Part shown: positions 1 to 12,200 of the stretch, piece after piece
Layout: the number at the start of each line of letters is the position of its first letter
How positions within the stretch are numbered: the first letter of the stretch is position 1
Assembly (NCBI GenBank): GCA_024232355.1
Contig: JAAEPW010000839.1
Location: 1-64,000 of the forward strand
DNA: 64,000 bases
Origin: Chloroflexota bacterium
Lineage (GTDB): Bacteria > Chloroflexota > Anaerolineae > B4-G1
Reading direction: 5' to 3'
Position numbers and translations under genes: made by a program
The notes under the pieces: model-generated
The model's database searches: none
What the model was told of the DNA's origin: nothing
What the model saw: the letters and a program-made list of their open reading frames with translations, nothing else

Positions 1-1
1 A

Positions 2-232
2 CAGCATCCCAAAACACCGAACGAGATCATAGATCAACTCGAGGCTACGGCCCGAGGTTGGAACCGTAACCCTACACCGTTCGTCTGGGGTGGTAAACGG
101 GCTGCCCGCCGCGAGCGTAGTCGTCAGCGTCGCCATGCGTTGGGTGCTTCTGGAGCTTGTACGAAGCGCCCTGTCCGCCGCAAGCGAACCAAGGTCAAGA
201 TATGGCTATCTACAAACCAAATGACCCACTAG
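2..232 (+). CDS. C-terminal fragment of IS630-family transposase (5' end outside window)
   Basis: An open frame enters at the window edge and ends at TAG 230-232, giving 76 residues. The fragment contains the [15 protein letters not shown] block followed by a basic tail ending in QMTH, which I recognise from the C-termini of IS630-type transposases in Chloroflexota and cyanobacteria. The DDE catalytic core would lie upstream of the window. Its stop codon overlaps, on the opposite strand, the stop codon of the giant gene. The overlap lies in the tetranucleotide CTAG, the preferred target of IS630. The right end of the element therefore probably lies at this TA, but the terminal inverted repeat cannot be confirmed without the other end. 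The family call is from memory of the motif. Confidence 0.75.
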   Translation, partial: QHPKTPNEIIDQLEATARGWNRNPTPFVWGGKRAARRERSRQRRHALGASGACTKRPVRRKRTKVKIWLSTNQMTH

Positions 233-3200
233 TAGCGCATAACGGTAGGCAAATAGATATGGTGAGTGTATAAGGGCAGACTGGGATCATAATTTCGAGC
301 AATGATGGGCAGATAGACGGTCGGCATTCCCACAGCTGCCTTTACCTTGTTAAAGGGATTGCCATGATCTAGCACTAGCGCTACGTTCCCTGCTCCATCC
401 ACTGCTTGAGCAAAGTATTCAATCAGACCATCCACCGCGGCCACACGCTTTGTCGCCCATCCCGTCTCCTCGTCATAGATCAGATCTACCTTTGACCAGG
501 TGTTGCTCTCCAGGGTACGGTAGAGCACGATGGTGCGTTCGATGTGCCAATTGTCGTCTTGAACCTGGACGCGAAATTCGAGATAGCTGGTAGAACTGAT
601 AGCCTCCACCTGCCAGATACTAGGTGCAATAAAGTCGGTGACGGTGATGGAGGCATGGTAAACGTCGAATGTTAGATTGGTGTAAAGTCGCTGGGTTCCA
701 GTGGTCGGAGTGGACAGAGTACCGACGGTTGGTGAGGCTTTGAATTGGCCCGGCACCACGACCAGTCGCTCGCGTGATTGTCCGTCTATAGACAGGAAAC
801 GGTTCACCGTGCCGAGCTGTATAGGATACCATTCTAGTGTTGGGTAGACCGGTTCGTCAAAGTAGATTTCCTCGGTCACGACGCGGGAGATAAAGGGGTC
901 AAATCCGGCGATGTTGTCAAAGTCACCGCCGACCATCATCACGCCATGCGCAATGGTATCGGCAACGTGGATGTTCTGACTCCAACGCGGCTCAATGGGA
1001 CGTCCCCCGACGATATGGATATCATCTTTGCCCTGAAGGGTGAAATAGCTGCCCATATTGCCGACAGTATGCGGCAGGTCATAGTCGAAACTCACGCTCA
1101 CAGTGGTGGAAAAGACTTTTGAATTGGTCGAGGCGTGTGCTCTGAGAGCAGAAACTCGGGCTGTATTTGTGAACGGCATTCGTATTTGGAACATCGGCAG
1201 GCCGTAGAGAGTCATAATCCCCATCACTTTTTCGTCATAGTTGCTCAAACTAGCGGCAGCAGCGCTGTTATAGTATTGCTGTTTGGCCTCCAACAAAGCG
1301 TTGCCGATCGTCTGATTTTCCCCACTGGGCGGGTTACCAAGCTCTTCGACAAAGTGGGTCATCAACTGCTCCGAGTAGGCGATCAGGTCCGAGTCTCCAT
1401 AGCCATAGCCGGTGTTACCGATAAAGGTCGCTCCCTGGCGCAGGAACGCTTGCGCCCAATCCGTTGTCGTCAGGATATTTGCCCCCTCGTCTGGCACGTT
1501 GAGGCCCGAGTGACAGCCGACAGTAAAGACACAGTCGCCAGTGTAATTGGTGGCGCTGGTCACTTGTACGGCAAAGACGTCGTTGGTGTTGTTGGGAAAG
1601 AAGCGATAGTGTTGAAAGTGCGAGTTGAGCGAGTTCAGGTCGTGGCCGTCGGGGGTGAAAAAGGCTGTGCTGAATTGCGTCGCCGTCCACTGATTGTTAA
1701 TCAGTGTCTCAATGTCGTTAATGCCCTGCTCCGACAGCGTGGCGCTTATGGCCTCGGCCTGGTCTATCAGAAAATCGTATCCAGTGATCAATGCATCGGT
1801 TGGGGCGAGCATTGAGTAGTCAAGGAAAGAGTCGATGCGTGCTGCGATCTCCTCAAGCGTCTCAACCAACCGCCCAATGGCAACCTGGGGCAGATACAAC
1901 TCGCGTCCGCGCCAGGGTAGAGGCAACAGCCCGGCGTAATAGTCGTCGCTCAAAAAATAGCGCAGTTCGAGCGACAGGGAGAGGTTGTCGGCAGTGACTG
2001 CGTCTGCATAGTTGCGCTCGTTTGCCATCAATGCTTCGTCACGAATCCGCCGGTGGGGAATCACCCGATCATCCCCCACGATCACGATATATTTTAGGTT
2101 AGGGTAGGCCGGCCCCAAGCCGTAGATGAGTGATTTGATGTGCGCGGCCACAAAGTTGGCGGCCATCGGGTTCGCTATCTGAGTATCCCATATCTCGTAA
2201 GCCGACTTGATCTCGACGTAATCGTCCAGGTTGATCACAACGCCGTTCACTTGTGGATGGACAGACAGTGTGTCCAGCCGGCCTACGATTTCGGTGGACG
2301 TAAAGACCAGGGTGCCATTGCTGTATAGCTGATCGAGGCGCGAGCCGTTAAAGAGGATCATTGTCTCTACACTCGTGTTGGTAGGAGGTGTGGGAAAAGT
2401 GATGGGGATGGTGTATGTAATCGAGTCATACGGTTCGACCGGCGGTGCGATGTCAGCCGTCAGTGTGTATGGCTGGCCAACCGCTTCGTCAGTGTGACCA
2501 ACGACGGCGATGTAATAGTTCCCTGCCAACTCGTGGACGTCGTGAACGATCTGCTCGGTTGCGGTCAGAGGGTTGACCGAGACCCCAATCAAGGTGCCGA
2601 TGCTGCCAATCTGACCGATGCTGCCGATCTGGCCGATACTGCCGATCTGACCAATGCTGCCAATCTGACCAATGCTGCCGATCTGGCCCAGGTCCATCAA
2701 ATCACCGATGCTGCCGATCTGGCCGATACTACCAATCTGACCAATACTGCCGATCTGGCCGATACTGCCGATCTGGCCGATACTGCCAATCTGGCCGATA
2801 TCCCGTAACTGGCCTGTTTCTTCATCCACCTCCGGTGTAAACAGGTACAGGTCATAATCTGCCGGCAGATTGCTCAAGGTCACGGTCAGCGTCGAGCCGG
2901 CCAGAGGTACGTCCACTGTGTACCAGTCTGCCCCAATCGTACTCTCTGCCGCGCCGGTGATCGCTTCTCCTGCTTTGATCTCTTGCGCCGTATCACGGGA
3001 AGAACCGATCAGGAACTCGTCGGTGACAGTCAAGACTTGATCTACGGTCACACCTGTTGCCGTATAGACCTGCCCCGCGCCAAAGGGCCACTCGATTTCG
3101 AGGTCGATGGTTCCCGTATAGCTGCCCAGCCCAAACTCGACCGGCAAACTGTCTTGCGAGTAAAAGCCAGAGCCGCCGCTTACCTCTCGGATTTGGCTGA

Positions 3201-6200
3201 CTCCGCCGGCCGTCACCCGCACGCGAGCGCCGATGCCGTCGGATGGATTGTAGACTCCTTGCAGGCTGACGTGGAGCCAGTGGTTCCCCTGGCTCGCCAG
3301 TTGGTTCTGATAGAGCAGATTGGGGTTGCCATCGACGCCGACGTAGAGATCGAGGAAACCATCGCCGTCATAGTCGGCCCAGGCCGCGCCGGTGGCGCCA
3401 TATCCCTCTTGCAGGTTGGCGATCATCCCGGCATCGTCAAAGATCCCGTTTCCCTCGTTGTGGTAGAGCTTGTCATAACTGTTCGGAGCACCGACGTAGA
3501 GATCGAGCCAGCCATCGTTGTCGTAATCGGCCCAGGCGACGCTCCGTCCATAGCTGGCCAGGTTCACGCCCGCTGTCGCTGCCACGTCGGTGAACGTACC
3601 ATCGCCATTGTTGCGGAATAGAGCATCTGACCCAAATCCATCGGCGTTGGTGACAAAGAGATCGAGGTCTCCATCGTTATCATAGTCACCCCAGGCAGGG
3701 CAGCCATCGCCACTGCCGGTGATGCCGGCGGTGCTGCTCACGTCGGTAAAGGTGCCGTCGCGGTCGTTGTGGTAGAGGGTGTGACTTTCGGTGACGGCAA
3801 AGAGGTCGGAAAAGCCGTCGTTGTCATAGTCGCCCCATGCGACGCCGGAGCGGAACCGCATTGGGGCGTTCACCCCGGCGGATGCACCGACCTCGGTAAA
3901 GGCCCATTCCTGCCCAACCTGTGGCCCATCGTTGCGGAAGAGCAGGCTGGGATTATCATAGATGCCTATGAACAGATCAACGTCGCCATCTCGATCATAG
4001 TCGGCCCAGGCAACGCCTTCGGGATCGCCAGAAAAGCCAAGGCCGTAGGCGTTGGTCACGTCGGTGAACGCGCTGCCGCCATCGTTCCGGTAGAGGTAAT
4101 GGTTTTCGTCATCATAGTCTCCGGCAAAAAAGGCGTCAAGGTCGCCGTCATAGTCCACATCGGCCCAAGCGATGGCGGGTGCGCCGCCGCCGGTGTCCAC
4201 GCCGGCCGCTGGTGCCACGTCGTTGAAGGGCAGGCCGTCGGTGTTCTGGTACAGTCGCGAGGGACTGCCTTCGTTGGCGACGAAGAGATCGAGAGCGCCG
4301 TCGCCGTCATAGTCGGGCCAGGTGACGGCGAACGTACTGGCTGTGTCACTCACGCCCTCGGTGGCCGCGACCTCTGCCAGGTGTGGTGAGGAGATGGTCA
4401 ATGCCCCAACTAGCGTGTTGTACTGGCCGTCGGGATTGGTCACCATGACAGCCCGTGGGCCGAGGCTGGCGCTCGCAGCGACGCTGACGTTGACCGTCAG
4501 GCGAGTCGGGCTGTCGAAGATGACGTGGTTAACCGTCACGTCGGAGCCAAAGCCAAAGGAGACGGACGGCAAGTCTATAAAGCCCGTGCCATAGACGGCC
4601 AAATCCCCGCTCGCGCCCTGGGCCACCACGTTAGGGTCCACACTGGTCACGACGGGCGATGGCGGCGGATCGGTCACGATCTCGAAACCGCCGGTGAGTG
4701 TGTCGAACTGGCCGTCATAGTTGGTCACCATCACGTCTCGCGGACCACCCGCCGTGCCCGCCGGTACGTCCACGTAGACTTTGATCCGAGTGCTGCTGAT
4801 GAACTGGGTGTCCGTCACCACGATGCCAGCGCCGAAATCAACAGAGAGGGGAGCGTCGTCGCGAAAATAGCCGCCCCCGATCGTGACGGCCAGATTAACA
4901 GTGCCGGTGATCGTGCCGGTGGGCGAGACACTGCTGACGACAGGTGGCGGCCCACTGAACTCGCTGGTATTGCCATCTCCATCAGTGAGGGTGGCATGGA
5001 CATTGGCGCCGGTGAACGGGCTGCCATTAAAGGTCCAGTCACCGGAAGCATTGGCCGTCGCCGCGCCCTCGAACCAGCGGCCCTCGTCGTCGTTGTCGGA
5101 AAAGACCTCCACCGTACAGTTGGCGCAGGCCGTCCCGCTGGCTGTGCCCAGCGTCGCGTTGAACGCGCTCACGACAGGAGGCACAAGCATCGTGTTGCCG
5201 CCAAATTGCAGCCCGATGCCCTCCCCCGTGTGATTGTAGATGCTGTTCTGCGAGATCGCGTTCCCCGTCGAGAAATTGACCATAATGCCGGTGCCATCCA
5301 GGACAAAAAACGCCCCATCAAAACCGCCATTGTAAGCGATCACATTTCCACCAATCGTGTTGGTAAACCCGCCATCACGAACAAAGATACCGATCCCCTC
5401 GTTACCCAGGGCCGTCGTGCCATCGGCCGCTACACCGACAAAGTTACCGGCGACCGTGTTAAAATTACACGCCTGGCATTTAGTCCCAGGCCCGCCGGGG
5501 AAAGAACCAATGTGCACGCCCCACCCCGCGTTGCCAGCGATGAGGTTGCCTTCGCCAGGGTTGCTTCCGCCGATCTCGTTGTATTGTGCGCTGTTGTCGG
5601 CTCCGTCGATCCATACACCCCCCCCATAGTCATCATCGGTTCCGTTGGGCAGGGCCGCCATTCCATCAGCAGTGGTACCGATATAGTTGCCGGTCACCCG
5701 GTTGTAATTCGTTTCCCACAGGAACACACCGGCGTGCTCATTCCCGCTGATCAGGTTGCGCTCGCCGGCCGAATCGCCGCCGATGACGTTGTACGCCGCA
5801 CCGCTGCCGATCACGTACACACCCTGATAATTCCCCAACGCCGCCGCGCCGCTGCTGTCGACGCCAATGACGTTGCCGCTGACCGTGTTGCTCGTCACAC
5901 CGCTGCCCTGGATAATCACGCCACCCGAGACATTTCCACCGATCAGATTGCACGCGCCACTGCACCCCGCGCCCGGCAAACCGTTCAGCCCGCCAATGAT
6001 ATTGTTGGATGCGCCATTTTCGATCATCATCCCGGTGTCGCTGTTGCCCAAAGCCACGCTTCTGCTGCCGTCGGCGCCGATAGTGTTGCCCCGCACCACA
6101 TTCTCCGTCGAAGTGTTACCCTGGATGTGCATACCGTTGCCGTGGTTGCCCGAGATCAGGTTGTCTGCGATGGTATTGTTGGCCGAAAAGTAAATCTCCA

Positions 6201-9200
6201 CACCAGTGTAGGCGTCCCGCGTGCCGTTGCCCAGCGCGACGGTCCCGCTGGCGTCTGCACCGATAAAGTTGCCCTGCACCAGGTTCCCCATCGTGCTGCC
6301 GCCCTGGCCATTGATGCTAACGCCGACCCGCTCGTTGCCAGAGATGAGATTGCGCTCGCCAGCCGTCGTCCCGCCGACGGTGTTGTAAGATGCATCGCCA
6401 GAGATCAGAACACCATCCCTTTCATTCCCTATTGCCGCGACGCCGTCAGCGTCTGTGCCGATATAGTTACCGCTGACGGTATTGCTCGTTGTGCCAATGT
6501 CCCAAATTCCTACGCCAGTATCGCCGTTGCCGCTGATGAGATTGCGCTCGCTGGCCGTATCGCCACCGACGAGATTGTTCTGAGCGCCCCTACTAATGGC
6601 GACGCCATTGTTGGTATTGCCGACAGCCACTAGACCACTGATGTCCGTACCGATGGTGTTGCCACTGACAATGTTATTCGTCACATCGCTGCCATGCATA
6701 CTCACACCATGGTTACCGTTTCCACTGATGAGATTTCCGCTGACCGTGTTGCCGCTTGCGCCGTCACCCACACCCACGCCATCGCCGCTGTTTCCGAGAG
6801 CAGAGGCGCCAAAATAGTCCACACCGATAAAGTTGCCCCTGACCTCGTTACCCACCGTGCCGCCGTCAAAAATAGCGACGCCATCGAGGCCATTGCCGCT
6901 GATTAGGTTCCGCTCCCCGTCCGTGTCTCCGCCGACGACGTTGTAACCACTTCCATAGCCGATATAGACGCCATTGTGAGTGTTGGGGATGGCGGATGTG
7001 CCATTTTTGTTTGTCCCAATATAGTTGCCACTGACCATGTTGCCCATCGCGCTGCTGCCATTGATCAACACACCCTCTCCGCCGTTACCACTGATGACGT
7101 TGCGCTCGCCAGCCGTGTCTCCACCGATGACGTTGTAGACCCCATCCGTGAGCAGAATACCCGCGCTAGAGTTGGGGACAGCAAACGTACCACCAGCATC
7201 AACGCCGATATAGTTGCCGCTGATGGTGTTGCTCATGGTCCCATTACCACTGATGTTCACGCCACTGCCGTCGTTGCCGCTGATCAAGTTGTTCACGATC
7301 TGGTTTTGATTGGCGCCATTGCCCAGACAGATGCCATCCTCCAGATTGCCCCACGCCGTTACGCCGCTCAAGTTGGCGCCGATATAGTTACCGGCAATGA
7401 CATTGAAGGACGCATTCGCGCCCCACAGGCCCACACCGTACCGTCCATTGCCACTGATCAGGTTGCCCTGGCCCAACGGCCCATCGCCCACGTCTCTATC
7501 GCCGCCGATGACGTTGTTTTGATGATCGGCGTTGCCGTCGATGCCGTGGCTGGGGAAATTGACAATCTGCAATCCCCTGATGACATTGTCGCTAGAATTT
7601 ATGATCACACCGCTGCCACTACCAAGTTCTGGATGCTCGTAATCGAACTCTAACGCGATGGCGATGGTGTCACCTGGCAGCGTCGCACTGACAACCCGCT
7701 CCGTCCAGTCTGACTCCCAGTCGAACCACCAACCGATAGACGAATCACTGCTGCCATCTGCGTGCAAAATCCACAGCGTAGCGCCTACCCCACCATACCG
7801 GAACCAAAAGCTCGACTCGGCTGTACTACCACCCGTCGCGGACATCCAAACCGTGCTACCAACCTCATAAGGAAAATCGTTGGAGGGGAAGGGATTATTT
7901 GTGTCAGTGGTGTCATACACCGTATGACCAGTGCCTGCATGAGCCACGGTGCTCCATTCATAGCTGGGGAGGGCCAAGTTAAAGTCACTGTTATTGAGAC
8001 TCCGCGTCGCACCGGGACGGTCATCCCAGGGCCGCCAGTGCCCCAACCCGGCGACAAAGTCGCCGTTGGTGATTTCGTTGGGGCCAGCGTCCAGCGTCAG
8101 GCTGACGTCGTCCAGCAACAGCGTCTCCGGCGTCGTGCCAATTCCGCTCCCATCCAGGATCACACCGGCATTACTGCCGTCAATCGTCAAACTGCCTTGG
8201 GTCATCTCTGGCAGAGCGGTGTCAAGTGCGATGGTCGCCGGACTGGACGGTGGAAAGACGTCTGTGTCAAACAGAATCGTGTCACCGCTCTCCGCGTCCA
8301 GCAACAACTGGCGCAGCGTGCCCGCGCCGCTATCAGCGGTACTGGTGACGACCAAGGTGTTGATCCGCCAGTTCATAAAATCAGGCGCGCCCACGGGCGG
8401 ATACTCGAACGTGACGCTTGGTTTGACCAGAACAGCCTGATCGTAGGACATGATGGGTATTATGGCTACCTCGTCCTCCACCAGGATGCGGTCCGCCTCC
8501 TGGAAATAGGTCGTCCGCGAGACCTGGTTCGTCTCGTTCAGTTGCAGGTCCATCAACTGCCGGTAGCGGGCGTTGTCCCAACCAGTAAACTGGCCACCAG
8601 AATCGGGATGGAACAGACTGTTCAAGATGTTGTTGGCGTCCGCATAGTCCACCACCCATCCCATCCGGTATCCATTGTACGGGCACGCACCAGGATCGTC
8701 GTGGCAATCCTGGAGAGCGCCCCGGTGATTGTTCCAATCAGTGTAAACCGCAGTAACCATGATACCCAGGTTGTTCCGCCACTGGTCGGCCACCGGGTCA
8801 ATGATCGACTCGTTTCCAGAGTTGGCCCACAACTCGACGCCGGGGAAGCCTATCCCGCCGGGGTATCCCGCATCCGCCAGATACGCTTGCGCCTGTGACA
8901 GATTGAATGGATAGCCCACTCCTTCCTGGTAGCCAGGGACACCTGGTGGGATGGCGCCGGTCGCCGTTCCCTGCCATGACAAGTTGGCGTCGATCAGGAC
9001 AGCGCTCCGGTCAATCGCCGAGGCCAGCGCCTGACGCACAGTGATCACGTTCGTCGGCGTCAGTGCCGTGTTCATCCCCAGGTAGTAGAGTCCGGGGCGG
9101 GGCTTGCGGTAAAGATCAGCACTCAACACGAGATCGGATAGGATGGAGGCCATCTCAGAACCCGGGGGAACGACCACGTCCACCAGGCTGTTCTCGTAGG

Positions 9201-12200
9201 CCGCCAGTTGGTCGCTCGTAGGCACAATGGGCAAAAGTACCTGCCCAATGATAACCTGCGCCGCGCCGTGGTAGAGCGAGTTCTTGGCCAGTACCAGCCA
9301 GTTGCCGTGATTCCACTCTGCCAACGTATAAGGGCCGTTACCGACAAAATGGCCCACATCCGTCCAGTTCGGGTCGCTGTCGATGAGGTCCATCCGCACC
9401 GGGTAGGTGGTGGGCAGGGCCAGGGTGCTGGGAAAGTACCCCGCCGGTTGCCCGAGGGTGAATGCCAGCGTGGTGGTGTCCACGGCCGTGACACCCACCG
9501 CGCCTGGGTCGTTGGTCGCTCCCGTGTTGAACTCTTCCGCTCCTGCAATGGTGTACATTAACTCGGCATAATAGCCCGCTTCCGTGCTCGGATCGAGCAG
9601 CCGGATAATGCCGTCCACATAGTGTTGAGCCGTCACCGGTTGACCGTCGGACCAGAGCGCGTCGGTGCGCAAGGTCATAGTGTAGACCATACCATCGGGA
9701 GAGACGGTATGCGCAGTTGCCCCCGCTGGCTCGACAGTACCGTCGGGCCGGTATCGGTACAGCCCTTCCATCAACTGGCGAAGAACTAGATTGGTTGAGT
9801 CATCATTGCCGCCCAGATTGATGTCCAGGGTCGATGGTTCGCCGTCCAGGGGATAAACCAACTCGGCGCGAGAGATCGCGCTCGCCTGGGTGCTGTTCGA
9901 CGTCTCGTCAGAGGTCACGGCAGCGTCGTTGACTATCGTCTGCCCTGCCGGAACGAGCGTCGAGACCTCGGCGGCAAAACTGAGGCTAAAGGTCGTGCCG
10001 GTGACCATCGTGCCCAGCGTGCAGGCGATTTCGCCGCCCCAGCCACCGTCGGTAATGGAGCAACTGCCCGTCGAGTAGGAGAGGCTGCCGGGAACGGCCC
10101 GCTGCCAACCGTCCAGTGTGTCGATCAGGACAACATTACTAGTGTTTGCCGTTCTAGGCGCAGTGACGACGATGGTATAGTCGAGCATCTGCCCCGAATT
10201 CACGACGATCTCCGAGGCCCGTTTGGCGATGCCCAGACCGACGTCGGTGACCTCATCCGCGCCCATATCGTATCCGGCGTATTGGGGCCGGACGTCGCCC
10301 TCAAAGTCATGGTTAGGCGCGCCTGTGGGCGTACCGGCGTCCACAGCAGGCGACCAGGGTTGCAGGTGATAATCGCCGTTCTCAGAATCCACAAATTGGG
10401 GATTGATGTCGACGTTCCCCGCACCAGGCCACCCCCCTTCGACGTTTGAATAAGTGATCTCAAAGCTGCCCCCATTCGCATCGGCATTGTCATTGCCCCA
10501 GAGGATGCTGTTGGTAACGGTGGTGACAGAAGAGGGCCAGGCATTGTCCAAACCGCCAACGCAATCCCCATCCAGACATCTGTTTCCGGCCAGAGTGACG
10601 TTCATCAGTGCAGCGCGGCCCCAGTTATCTATACCGGCCCCGCCCTCGTAGTAGACGCTGTTGTCGACGACCATACAATTGGTCAGAGAAAGCAGCAAGT
10701 CGGAATCAGTGTCGGAGACGTGGACGCCGCCGCCAAGACTCCCTGCCTCGTTGCCGCTGATGATGCAGTCGCTGGCGGTCACGGTGGATTGGCGCCAGAG
10801 GCCGATGCCGCCGCCACCGTCGTTGGCCGAGTTGTTCAATACATCGGTACGCACCAGGGTGACGTGAGAACCCATCTCGGCCGCCAGCCCGCCGCCAGAG
10901 GTCGCCCAGTTGTAGCTAATGAGAGAATCCTGAACGAGCAGCGTCGCGCCGTTGTCGGCGCGGATACCGCCGCCATAATGATCCTGAGAGAAATTGTCGG
11001 TGATGGTCGAATCAGTGATGATGACAGAGACAGCATCAACCAGCACGCCGGCACCGCTTTCGGCATCCCCGCCGGTGATGGTCAGTCCGTCCAACGTCGC
11101 GCCGTCGCTGCCGCTCTCAAAGCGCACCACGGGGTCGCCCCACTGGGTTGGCGTGATGGGGGCTAACACGGGGCTACCGCTGAATATAGTCCAGGCGATG
11201 CCATCGCTCGACTCGGCGTACTCGATTCCGGGATTATCCCATGATCTATTGCTGAACCACATCTTGTAGGTTGCATCTTCCAACAACACCGTGCAGCCAC
11301 TAACCCCCGAACCATCCCACCCTTCGCTCAAGACAGGGTTACCCGCATATTTGGTCCAGTGGATGCCATCCGACGATGTCGCTTGGCCGATTTGGTCACT
11401 ATTGGAATACCACATCTCGTACGTACCGCCATTCTTGATGACGGCCGGCCCAATGTTGCTCTCGTCCCACATCCCCGTCGTCCCTGTCATCACCGGGTTG
11501 CCGGCATATTTGGTCCAGTCCACGCCGTTGGTTGATGTGGCGTAGCCGATGCTACAGAGCGTATAGTCGGGGTCACAGCCGTGGTACCACATCTCGTAGA
11601 AACCGCCATCCTTGATAACGGTTGGGCTATTCGCCTCTTGCTCATCCCAACTCCCACTGTTACCCACCGATAATACCGGGTTGCCAGCGTAAATGTTCCA
11701 GTTGAGCATATCGGTTGATGTGGCATAACCAGTCTGCCAGGGGCCGCCATCGCTGCCCGAATACCACATCTCGTACACACTGCCGTCTTTCACCAGTCCC
11801 ACTTGGCCCCGGTACTCGCTATCCCATTCGCCGTCGTTTCCCGATCCCAGTACCGGATTGGCGACGTTCCTGGTCCAGTTGATCCCATCCAGCGATTCAG
11901 CCAAGCCCAACATCCAACCCCAGCCGGGACTAACGGGGTCAGAACCGCCGTACCACATCCGATACTGTCCGCTGTCCGAGATGACGCGCGGATGACGGAT
12001 CGAGCTGCCGTCCCAGTCACCCCACGCCGTCCCATTGCTAGAGCCATCAATGATCGTCTCGTATAGGTCCACGTCCCGTGTCCACGAGATAGACTCGTAG
12101 CCGCCGGTGAGCGTCACAGCTTTGGAGATGGTCAGATTTTCGGTGTATGTGCCCTGCGCCACCAGGACAGGCTCACCAGAGTTGGCCATAATTGTCCCCT

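Noticed and set aside
4525..6633. 702-codon plus-strand open frame opposite the giant gene
   Set aside because: It is the antisense of the beta-helix repeats, has repetitive biased composition, no ribosome site and no recognisable motif. The minus-strand frame has a signal peptide and clear domains.
5180..7560. Regularly spaced repeats that might suggest a CRISPR array
   Set aside because: They are degenerate coding repeats (SGNGxxGV, GNxIGxD) of a beta-helix in one continuous reading frame, with no constant spacers.
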